Source of the DNA: an uncultured Bacteroidales bacterium
Lineage (GTDB): Bacteria > Bacteroidota > Bacteroidia > Bacteroidales > UBA932
Assembly (NCBI GenBank): GCA_937906795.1
Contig: CALCUQ010000418.1
Span: forward strand, 1 to 6,184
DNA: 6,184 nt
Reading direction: 5' to 3'
The position numbers were made by a program, and so were the translations under genes. The notes beneath the pieces were generated by a model that ran no database searches, had not been told where the DNA came from, and saw only the letters and a program-made list of their open reading frames with translations. How positions within the stretch are numbered: position 1 is the first letter of the stretch; each line of letters begins with the position of its first letter. This document shows, in pieces, positions 1 to 5,412 of this stretch.

Positions 1-360
1 ACTCTCCAATCTGGTCTCCAATCTTGCACAATATCCATCTCCCCTTTTTTCTGGAAAAACAGAACAATTTGTCTTTTTTACTCCCGACACATTTGCATAC
101 ACATTTGAGTTTGACCAAACACAGCCTTCTGGATTGACATATGCAACAGCCCCCTTTATAGTATCACCCTGAGCAACCTCATACAAATATTTATATTTAC
201 CTCCAATAATTCCAGACTCTTTTATCTCTCTTACTCTCCACTTGTCCAACTTGCCCCATTTCTCAATATTCTGCAAAATAGTCTGAGCATTAACCTCAAC
301 TACACTCAAAATCAATAGTGCAAAACATAAAAAAAATTGTATATTAGTAGTCCTTTTCAT
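1..360 (-). CDS. PCMD-domain secreted protein (N-terminal 120 residues; 3' end beyond window)
   Basis: The reading frame is open from ATG (358-360) to the left edge, giving 120 residues with no stop, so the gene is cut off at its C-terminal side. Residues 1-25 form a signal peptide: a basic start (MKR), a hydrophobic core at about 8-21, and a plausible cleavage site after VNA at 25. The mature part carries WRVREIKESG (41-50), a WSNSNVYANVSG stretch (82-93) and GYCARLETR (109-117). From memory these match Bacteroidota proteins annotated as PCMD, the 'putative carbohydrate metabolism domain', usually about 300 residues or longer. The domain is thought to be a beta-sandwich that may bind glycans, but no biochemical role is established that I know of. 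The protein should be exported to the periplasm or the cell surface. It is divergent from the M6 protease gene, with 9 nt between start codons. The family call rests on recalled sequence similarity, so function remains open. Confidence 0.78.
   Translation of the reverse strand, partial: MKRTTNIQFFLCFALLILSVVEVNAQTILQNIEKWGKLDKWRVREIKESGIIGGKYKYLYEVAQGDTIKGAVAYVNPEGCVWSNSNVYANVSGVKKTNCSVFPEKRGDGYCARLETRLES
340..347 (+). promoter_or_regulatory. Weak candidate -7 box for the M6 protease gene
   Basis: TATATTAG at 340-347 matches the Bacteroidota -7 consensus TAnnTTTG at all but one fixed position. It would place the transcription start about 16 nt before the ATG at 370. The -33 region 19 nt upstream (317-320, AGTG) is a poor match to TTTG. 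The box lies inside the first codons of the divergent PCMD gene, which is forced by the 9-nt gap. Weak support only. Confidence 0.25.
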
Positions 361-369
361 TGTGAAAAA

Positions 370-2295
370 ATGTTTTTGTGTAAAAAAATATTATTTATAA
401 TACTCTTGTTATCAGCAATATATGCCGATAACACCTGCATTTTTGCGCTGCCAAAGATAATAAAAAATAAACAAGCATTACCCTTAACATATAATACAGA
501 TAATCAATTACACACAACTGGTGGCAAATATAGCCAATTTTTCAACATATCGGACAATTATACAGAATTTTCAACCAGCAATAATCTGCCTGACAATCAC
601 ATAAAGGCATTGGTAATTCTTGTAGAATTTGAAGACCTGAAATTCTCTGTAAATGACCCCAAGGTATCGTTTCATAATATGCTTAACAGTAAAGGCTATT
701 CATATAATGGGGCCACAGGTAGTGCAACGGACTATTTGAATTCCAACTTTAACGGATATCACACTTTTTCATTTGACATAATAGGCCCTGTAGCACTTCC
801 ATCAAAAATAGAAAGGTATGGTGCCGCAACACCATCCTCAAATGACATTGATGCAAAACAAATGGTTGTTGATGCTTGTGCAATTGCAGCTGAATATGTA
901 GATGATTTCTCTGAATATGATTGTAATAAAGACGGAATTATAGATAATGTACACATTATTTACGCCGGGAACAATCAGGCAGCCGGAGCACCATCCAATG
1001 CAATATGGTCTCACCAATGGAACATTGAAGACAAAAATATCACATACAATAATGTCAAACTTTCATCATACTCCTGCTCATCAGAGTTAAGAGGGGCTAA
1101 AGATTCAATCATAAATACTATTGGAAGCTTCTGCCATGAATACCTTCACAGCTGGGGGCTGATTGACATGTATGACACCAATAAAGAAACCGAGGGGCTC
1201 TCCAAAGCATTATATGGGAACTTGTCAATAATGGACAACGGATATGAACTGAACGAAGGAAATACTCCACCCTATTTAAATGCCATAGAACGAGAGATAA
1301 TTGGAACAGCAACAATCATTGATCTTGTACCGGGAAACAAATATACCCTCCTACCAATAAACGAAAACGGAACAATTGGCAGAATAAAGACAAACACAGA
1401 AGGGGAGTATTTTTTACTTGAATGCAGAAATATGTCAAAATGGGATAAATTCATAGCAGGAGAGGGACTGGTTGTATATCACGTTGACAAATCAGAAAAT
1501 ATATATGCAGGAATATCATCTATTAAAAGATGGGAATTCAATAATGTAAACACTTATGCCCAGCACCCATGTGCCCGGGTAATTGCAGCCGGCGGAGAAA
1601 ACACCAATTCAATATCAGATATTTTCTTTCCAGGTGTACAGAACACCACAACTCTCAATTCACAGAATGGGAATACAAGATTACTTGACTGGAATGGAAG
1701 ACCTGTTGGAATTGCCCTTGAAAATATCTCATATAAAAACAACCGGATTTCATTTACAACAACAGAAGACCTTCTGTTTTCAAATAAAGCTCCAATAGCT
1801 AAAGAAATACAGGTAATCCAATACCAGGAATCTGCAAGATTATTATGGAAATGTGATTCTACCTCAACAAATTTAAGGTGGAAAATACAAGTGGAGGATT
1901 CAAAGAACAACACCATACAAGAGTTTATATCAGACTCCACATACACCCTTATCAGGAATCTTGAACCTGGCAGTGAATATAGTGTTAAAATCAGTTCTAT
2001 AATAGAGAATATTTGTGGCGCTGAAGTGGTGTGCTCACTAACAACCAAAGATATAAAATCAATCTATCCTATAATTTTTGTAAAAGACCAATATGCACAA
2101 AACGAAATTATTGATTTGAGGGTTTTTGACATAAGTGAACCTTATAATAGAATAATATGGCACGTAAACGGACAGCGATTAACAGAAGACACATATAAAA
2201 TCCCTGCTAACTCATCCAAATTAAGAATTATTGCTCAAATTATATACAACGATGGCACAGATGAATACATATATAAAACTGTTTTTATTCAGTAG
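370..2295 (+). CDS. Secreted M6-family (immune inhibitor A-like) zinc metalloprotease with C-terminal FN3 and Ig-like domains
   Basis: This 641-residue protein is a predicted secreted zinc endopeptidase. Start: ATG at 370 is the first ATG in frame. An upstream TTG at 337 would place eleven hydrophilic residues before the signal peptide and overlap the divergent gene. Residues 1-19 have KK followed by a strongly hydrophobic run, a Sec signal peptide. The catalytic domain is about 75-460: a calcium-loop-like DxNxDGxID (D184, N186, D188, D192), WSHQW (213-217), the zinc motif HEYLHSWGLID (H256, E257, H260, D266), a Met-turn SIMDNG around M288, GEGLVVYHVD (364-373) and FFPG (419-422). All are typical of M6, a metzincin family in which the residue at the D266 position is the expected third ligand. 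Next come a fibronectin type III-like domain (about 472-559) and an Ig/PKD-like beta domain (564-641). I see no type IX secretion C-terminal signal. All catalytic residues are present. The substrate is unknown. It overlaps the following lipoprotein gene. Confidence 0.92.
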   Translation: MFLCKKILFIILLLSAIYADNTCIFALPKIIKNKQALPLTYNTDNQLHTTGGKYSQFFNISDNYTEFSTSNNLPDNHIKALVILVEFEDLKFSVNDPKVSFHNMLNSKGYSYNGATGSATDYLNSNFNGYHTFSFDIIGPVALPSKIERYGAATPSSNDIDAKQMVVDACAIAAEYVDDFSEYDCNKDGIIDNVHIIYAGNNQAAGAPSNAIWSHQWNIEDKNITYNNVKLSSYSCSSELRGAKDSIINTIGSFCHEYLHSWGLIDMYDTNKETEGLSKALYGNLSIMDNGYELNEGNTPPYLNAIEREIIGTATIIDLVPGNKYTLLPINENGTIGRIKTNTEGEYFLLECRNMSKWDKFIAGEGLVVYHVDKSENIYAGISSIKRWEFNNVNTYAQHPCARVIAAGGENTNSISDIFFPGVQNTTTLNSQNGNTRLLDWNGRPVGIALENISYKNNRISFTTTEDLLFSNKAPIAKEIQVIQYQESARLLWKCDSTSTNLRWKIQVEDSKNNTIQEFISDSTYTLIRNLEPGSEYSVKISSIIENICGAEVVCSLTTKDIKSIYPIIFVKDQYAQNEIIDLRVFDISEPYNRIIWHVNGQRLTEDTYKIPANSSKLRIIAQIIYNDGTDEYIYKTVFIQ

Positions 2296-2707
2296 CATTG
2301 CCATATTATTATTTGTTTTGGGAGGTTGCCAGAAGAATGAGAACGGCAAAACCAACAATCAGATTGAATTTATGGCTCAGAAAGATTTTGGAGTATACGG
2401 AAATAATGTAGTTTTCAGATATAACGAACAAACATGCCAATATAGCATCAACTACAGTAAAAAGGAATTCAGGATGATGTCCGATAACGGAGAATACATA
2501 ACCGACATAAAATTCAGCACATTTCCTAAAAAAATGGATGATATAATAGAGACCAGCGTTTCATATATCAAATCATCCAAACTCAATTCATTCAAACTTA
2601 CTTTGACAATTGTAGATATAAAAGATGGGAAAATGTGGCTGTGGGACAACAACCAGCAAATGGGAATCATTATTCCATATATAACAAAAAAAGAGGAGTT
2701 ATTATAA
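2261..2707 (+). CDS. Small lipoprotein of unknown function, coupled to the M6 protease gene
   Basis: The 148-residue product has a short n-region with one lysine, a hydrophobic segment (7-20) and the lipobox LGGC with the acylated cysteine at C23, so it should be cleaved by signal peptidase II and anchored in a membrane. The residues after the cysteine (QKNENG) contain one acidic residue, too little to decide between periplasmic and surface display. The rest (about 35-148) alternates polar and hydrophobic residues, suggesting a single small beta-rich domain, with aromatic-rich patches such as KMWLWDN (124-130). I do not recognise the family. ATG 2261 gives the best signal peptide; ATG 2252 (adding MAQ) is the alternative. 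It overlaps the protease gene by 35 nt in another frame, pointing to one transcript and translational coupling. A role as inhibitor, chaperone or anchor partner of the protease is only inference. Confidence 0.85.
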   Translation: MNTYIKLFLFSSIAILLFVLGGCQKNENGKTNNQIEFMAQKDFGVYGNNVVFRYNEQTCQYSINYSKKEFRMMSDNGEYITDIKFSTFPKKMDDIIETSVSYIKSSKLNSFKLTLTIVDIKDGKMWLWDNNQQMGIIIPYITKKEELL

Positions 2708-2719
2708 CTTCTCTTTTTT
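2687..2719 (+). terminator. Rho-independent terminator after the protease/lipoprotein unit, possibly bidirectional
   Basis: The left arm 2687-2700 (AAAAAAGAGGAGTT) pairs with 2706-2719 (AACTTCTCTTTTTT) around a 5-nt loop, ATTAT. On the plus strand every position of the 14-bp stem pairs, with one G-U (2696/2710); the core 8 bp is followed by six Ts. On the minus strand the same element has a seven-T tail (2692-2686) but that pair becomes an A-C mismatch, so termination of the facing Hc1 gene would be somewhat weaker. The stem contains part of the last codons and the TAA stop (2705-2707) of the lipoprotein gene. Confidence 0.8.
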
Positions 2720-2738
2720 CACTTTTTCTTGTAGAAAA

Positions 2739-2918
2739 TTATTTTGCTTTACTAGCCTCAATTGATTGTTTTCTAAACTCTTTCATAAGTTTACCAATCT
2801 CAAGAGCAGATTTTCTAGCGCGTGCACCAGCAGCTTTATTACCTTTAAGTAATTGTGCATCAGCATCTTTTGTCCAAGCCTCTAGCTCACATTTGATTTT
2901 TTCAACAAGTTCGTTCAT
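2739..2918 (-). CDS. Histone H1-like (Hc1-type) small DNA-binding protein
   Basis: A 59-residue ORF starts at ATG (2916-2918) and ends with TAA at 2739-2741. The sequence has an MNELVEKIK start, DADAQLLKGNKAAGARARKS (18-37) in the middle, and ends with IEASKAK. It closely resembles, from memory, the roughly 60-residue Bacteroidota proteins annotated as histone H1-like Hc1. I count 14 Lys/Arg against 9 Asp/Glu, net about +5, with no proline: probably a largely helical hairpin like the N-terminal half of chlamydial Hc1, without that protein's long Lys/Ala tail. It is expected to bind DNA in the nucleoid and affect compaction, although its function in Bacteroidota is little tested. A Cys (10) and a Trp (15) are present. 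The gene is a single unit, divergent from marC and convergent with the lipoprotein gene. Confidence 0.9.
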   Translation of the reverse strand: MNELVEKIKCELEAWTKDADAQLLKGNKAAGARARKSALEIGKLMKEFRKQSIEASKAK

Positions 2919-2954
2919 ACTGTAATACTGTTTAAAAAGGGTAGTTTTATAATG

Positions 2955-2985
2955 CTAAATTAGTTATAAATTATATATTTGCAAA
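2955..2985 (-). promoter_or_regulatory. Candidate sigma-ABfr-type promoter of the Hc1 gene
   Basis: Read on the minus strand, TTTG (2985-2982) is followed after exactly 19 nt by TAATTTAG (2962-2955). This fits the Bacteroidota pattern of TTTG, 19-21 nt, TAnnTTTG with one mismatch in the -7 box. Transcription would begin near 2948, leaving a leader of about 30 nt. It overlaps the candidate marC promoter on the other strand. Confidence 0.5.
2974..2981 (+). promoter_or_regulatory. Candidate -7 box of the marC-family gene
   Basis: TATATTTG at 2974-2981 is a full match to TAnnTTTG and lies 17 nt before the ATG at 2999, so the leader would be about 10 nt. No TTTG stands 19-21 nt upstream, so the -33 element is weak or absent. 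Its last four bases form half of the palindrome TTTGCAAA (2978-2985), whose other half is the -33 element of the divergent Hc1 promoter. Confidence 0.5.
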
Positions 2986-2998
2986 AAAATTTATTACT

Positions 2999-3583
2999 AT
3001 GTCCTTAGAATTCAGCCTAAAAGAGATTATCAGTTCATTTATGGTCCTTTTTGCAATCATTGACATTACAGGATCAATTCCAATTATTATTGGCCTAAAA
3101 CAAAAGGGTAATAACATAAATGCCATCCAGGCTGTTGTATGCTCCATTTTTGTCCTGATAGCATTTCTGTTTGCCGGAGACGGACTGTTGAACCTGTTTG
3201 GAGTTGATATCAAATCTTTTGCTGTTGCAGGTTCACTGGTTATTCTTGTTCTGGCAATTGAAATGATTCTGGGTGTTGAACTTATGAAAAATGACGGACC
3301 AACAAAAAGTGCAACTCTGGTACCCCTGGTCTTCCCGCTTATTGCAGGCGCAGGTACTCTTACAACCCTTCTTTCTCTTAGAGCAGAATACGCAGTTGAG
3401 AATATTATAGTGGCTATTGTACTGAACATGATATTTGTTTATCTTGTCCTTGCAAAGCTTAACTGGATAGAAAAGTTCTTTGGAGAGGGACTTATCTATG
3501 TCCTTAGAAAATTCTTTGGAATTATCCTTCTTGCTATCGCAGTCAAACTTTTTGCAACCAATATATCGTCACTGCTGGGATAA
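2999..3583 (+). CDS. MarC-family (UPF0056) integral membrane protein
   Basis: The 194-residue protein has the length and layout of the MarC/UPF0056 family. Six hydrophobic segments are visible at about 10-32, 43-67, 73-93, 106-127, 133-153 and 167-187. Family landmarks are IDITGSIPIIIGL (21-33; most members have a DPxGxxP-like sequence here, this one has DITGSIP) and the re-entrant-like PLVFPLIAGAGTLTTLLSL (109-127). It sits in the inner membrane. The family was named for the E. coli multiple-antibiotic-resistance locus, but marC itself was later shown not to confer resistance. Transport of small molecules, possibly amino acids in some archaeal members, is suggested. ATG 2999 is the only good start and has a -7 box just upstream. 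The stop codon directly abuts that of the opposing symporter gene. The substrate cannot be told from sequence. Confidence 0.9.
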   Translation: MSLEFSLKEIISSFMVLFAIIDITGSIPIIIGLKQKGNNINAIQAVVCSIFVLIAFLFAGDGLLNLFGVDIKSFAVAGSLVILVLAIEMILGVELMKNDGPTKSATLVPLVFPLIAGAGTLTTLLSLRAEYAVENIIVAIVLNMIFVYLVLAKLNWIEKFFGEGLIYVLRKFFGIILLAIAVKLFATNISSLLG

Positions 3584-4993
3584 TCAATTATCTATTGTAG
3601 GAACCTCATCTTTGGAATAATCATCAAGCCGGTTGTTCCAAAGATATTTTTTTGTCTCCTTAACTATTACCCGGCTAAGCAATAATAATGCTATAAGGTT
3701 AGGCAATGCCATAAGTGCATTTGCACAGTCTGCCAAGCTCCACACCAAATCAAGATTTAATACAGCTCCAAGATATACAGCAATAACCCATACAATTCTG
3801 TACACAAAAATTGTTTTCTTACCTGCCATATACTCTATAGCCTTCTCTCCATAATAACTCCATCCAAGTATTGTAGAGAAGGTAAATGTAATCAATCCAA
3901 CAGTAAGGACTAATGTTCCAACATATGGAATTTCTGCAAATGCAGCATGTGTCAATTGGGCTCCATCTGTATAATCTATATGAGGATATGCAATAATACT
4001 GCTAACAATAACCAATCCTGTCAATGCACACACAATTACAGTATCCCAGAATGTTGCAGTTGAAGAAACCATTGCTTGTCTTACCGGGTTTCTTGTTTGT
4101 GCGGCTGCTGCGATTAAAGGGGCAGAACCTAATCCAGATTCATTTGAAAACAAACCTCTTGCAATACCAAATCTTGCAGCCATCATTACTGTACTGCCTA
4201 TAAATCCACCACCAGCGGCCTGAGGTGAGAATGCACTTTTTACAATCAACTCTATTGATTCACCAAGATACGCCCAATTGAAAATAAGTATAATAATACA
4301 TCCTACAATGTAAAACAAAGCCATAAACGGCACCAATGCACCACAAACCTTAGCAATGCCTTTTACTCCAAATATAATTACCAGAGCAACCAAAACAGCC
4401 AATACAATACCTGTTATTTGAGTTGGAATTCCATCAAACCCCTCAAATAAACCTGGAGTTGCCAATAACGAAGAGATTGCATTTGATTGCACTGAGTTAC
4501 CGATTCCAAATGCTGCTATAGCTGTAAAAATACAGAACAGAACCGCAAGCCATTTCATTTTAAGGCCTCTCTCCAATGCATACATAGGTCCGCCAAGCAT
4601 TGTTCCGTCTGAGGTTTTAACCCTATATTTTATTGCCAACAAACCTTCTCCATATTTAGTGGCAATTCCAAAAAATCCAGCCATCCAACACCATAACACT
4701 GCACCTGGACCTCCCAATGCAACAGCTGTTGCCACTCCAACTATATTTCCCGTTCCAAGAGTTGCAGCAAGCGATGTAGCCAATGATCCAAATTGACTCA
4801 CATCCCCTTTTGAGCCTTCGTCGGGAGTAACAGATAACTTTATTGCTTTAAAAATGTTTTTTTGGGGGAACCTTAGAATTACGGTCAAGAAAATATGTGT
4901 TCCAAAAAGAAGAACAATTGTAGGCCATCCCCATAAAATTTCCGAAGCTTTTGCTACTATTTCACCAAAATTGAAGGTCAAAAGAGAAAACAT
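3584..4993 (-). CDS. Alanine/glycine:cation symporter (AGCS family, sodium:alanine symporter)
   Basis: This 469-residue inner-membrane transporter should import alanine and/or glycine with Na+ (or H+). AGCS signatures are present in order: ATLGTGNIVGVATA (77-90) in the first core helix, GGPGAVLWCW (94-103), ATKYGEG (111-117), GGPMYALERGL (134-144), GIARGLFSNESGLGSAP (276-292) and FWDTVIVCALTGLVI (315-329). About 10-11 membrane helices and a hydrophilic C-terminal tail (447-469) are visible, a normal family length and an intact gene. The start is the ATG at 4991-4993. The frame stays open 53 codons further upstream, but that extension is unlike the family and lies over the start of the divergent DUF454 gene. 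Candidate promoter TAAATTTG (5039-5032) gives a leader of about 30 nt. The TGA stop (3586-3584) touches the stop of marC, leaving no room for a separate terminator. Confidence 0.95.
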   Translation of the reverse strand: MFSLLTFNFGEIVAKASEILWGWPTIVLLFGTHIFLTVILRFPQKNIFKAIKLSVTPDEGSKGDVSQFGSLATSLAATLGTGNIVGVATAVALGGPGAVLWCWMAGFFGIATKYGEGLLAIKYRVKTSDGTMLGGPMYALERGLKMKWLAVLFCIFTAIAAFGIGNSVQSNAISSLLATPGLFEGFDGIPTQITGIVLAVLVALVIIFGVKGIAKVCGALVPFMALFYIVGCIIILIFNWAYLGESIELIVKSAFSPQAAGGGFIGSTVMMAARFGIARGLFSNESGLGSAPLIAAAAQTRNPVRQAMVSSTATFWDTVIVCALTGLVIVSSIIAYPHIDYTDGAQLTHAAFAEIPYVGTLVLTVGLITFTFSTILGWSYYGEKAIEYMAGKKTIFVYRIVWVIAVYLGAVLNLDLVWSLADCANALMALPNLIALLLLSRVIVKETKKYLWNNRLDDYSKDEVPTIDN

Positions 4994-5016
4994 ATAAGTA
5001 AGTTTAAATTTAAGTT

Positions 5017-5024
5017 TATATTTG
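5017..5024 (+). promoter_or_regulatory. Candidate -7 box of the DUF454 gene
   Basis: TATATTTG at 5017-5024 fully matches TAnnTTTG, 22 nt before the ATG at 5047, predicting a leader of about 15 nt. It is the same octamer, at a similar distance from the start codon, as the box before the marC-family gene. No TTTG is found 19-21 nt upstream. Confidence 0.45.
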
Positions 5025-5031
5025 CTGTGAA

Positions 5032-5039
5032 CAAATTTA
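5032..5039 (-). promoter_or_regulatory. Candidate -7 box of the AGCS symporter gene
   Basis: On the minus strand TAAATTTG (5039-5032) fully matches TAnnTTTG and lies 38 nt before the ATG, so transcription would start near 5025. The matching -33 region falls inside the first codons of the DUF454 gene and has no TTTG. The two opposing boxes are only 7 nt apart, so the two promoters must overlap. Confidence 0.45.
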
Positions 5040-5046
5040 ATAAAAA

Positions 5047-5412
5047 ATGGGTAAAAAGATACTAATATTCTTTGCAAGTTGTTGTGTAATAATGGGTACC
5101 ATTGGTATTTTTCTACCTGTATGGCCCACCACCCCATTTTTATTGCTGGCAATATACCTTTATATGCGTTCCTCTAAAAAAGGTGTAAAAAAGATTTTGT
5201 CCAACAAGGCTCTTGCCCCTTATGTAAAATCTTATTTTGCAAAAGAGGGAATCCCTATAAAGACTCTAATAAGGATTTTGACCATTTTATGGACAACACT
5301 TTTTTTGGGAATGATTCTATGCTTAGAAAAGAGATATGTTGTTGCAATACTCTTTGCTGTTGGTATTGGGGTTACAATACATTTATACTGCAAAAGGAGT
5401 AAGAAATCCTAA
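5047..5412 (+). CDS. DUF454 / YbaN-family inner-membrane protein
   Basis: The 121-residue product shows the DUF454 (YbaN) signature MGTIGIFLPVWPTTPFLLLA (16-35) early in the chain, followed by a basic cytoplasmic stretch (about 41-73) with APYVKSYFAKEGIP (57-70), a typical second family block. A pair of membrane segments at about 75-93 and 96-113 comes next, and a basic tail ends the chain. Length is normal for the family. It belongs in the inner membrane; no molecular function is established for the family that I know of. The start at 5047 follows an A-rich tract with no clear Shine-Dalgarno, as is usual in Bacteroidota. The gene is divergent from the symporter (53 nt) and its TAA overlaps the holA stop by 4 nt. 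Confidence 0.92.
   Translation: MGKKILIFFASCCVIMGTIGIFLPVWPTTPFLLLAIYLYMRSSKKGVKKILSNKALAPYVKSYFAKEGIPIKTLIRILTILWTTLFLGMILCLEKRYVVAILFAVGIGVTIHLYCKRSKKS

Noticed and set aside
337..369. TTG start adding 11 residues to the M6 protease
   Set aside because: It would put hydrophilic residues before a normal signal peptide and overlap the start of the divergent PCMD gene. The ATG at 370 gives a standard Sec signal.
1554..2048. 164-residue open frame on the minus strand
   Set aside because: It lies wholly antisense to the FN3 and late catalytic part of the M6 protease, has no recognisable domain, and looks like a shadow.
2635..2925. 96-residue open frame on the plus strand
   Set aside because: Its body is antisense to the Hc1 gene and its start lies inside the lipoprotein gene. 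The minus-strand reading has clear family similarity and this one has none.
2971..3429. 152-residue open frame on the minus strand
   Set aside because: It is antisense to the MarC-family gene, whose sequence is clearly the real one.
4998..5024. AAGTTTAAATTTAAGTTT tract as an operator repeat
   Set aside because: Low-complexity A/T sequence expected in an AT-rich gap. No clear symmetric or spaced operator beyond the promoter boxes.
4994..5152. 53-residue N-terminal extension of the AGCS symporter
   Set aside because: The extension is not AGCS-like and overlaps the well-supported DUF454 gene on the other strand. The ATG at 4993 gives the usual family N-terminus.
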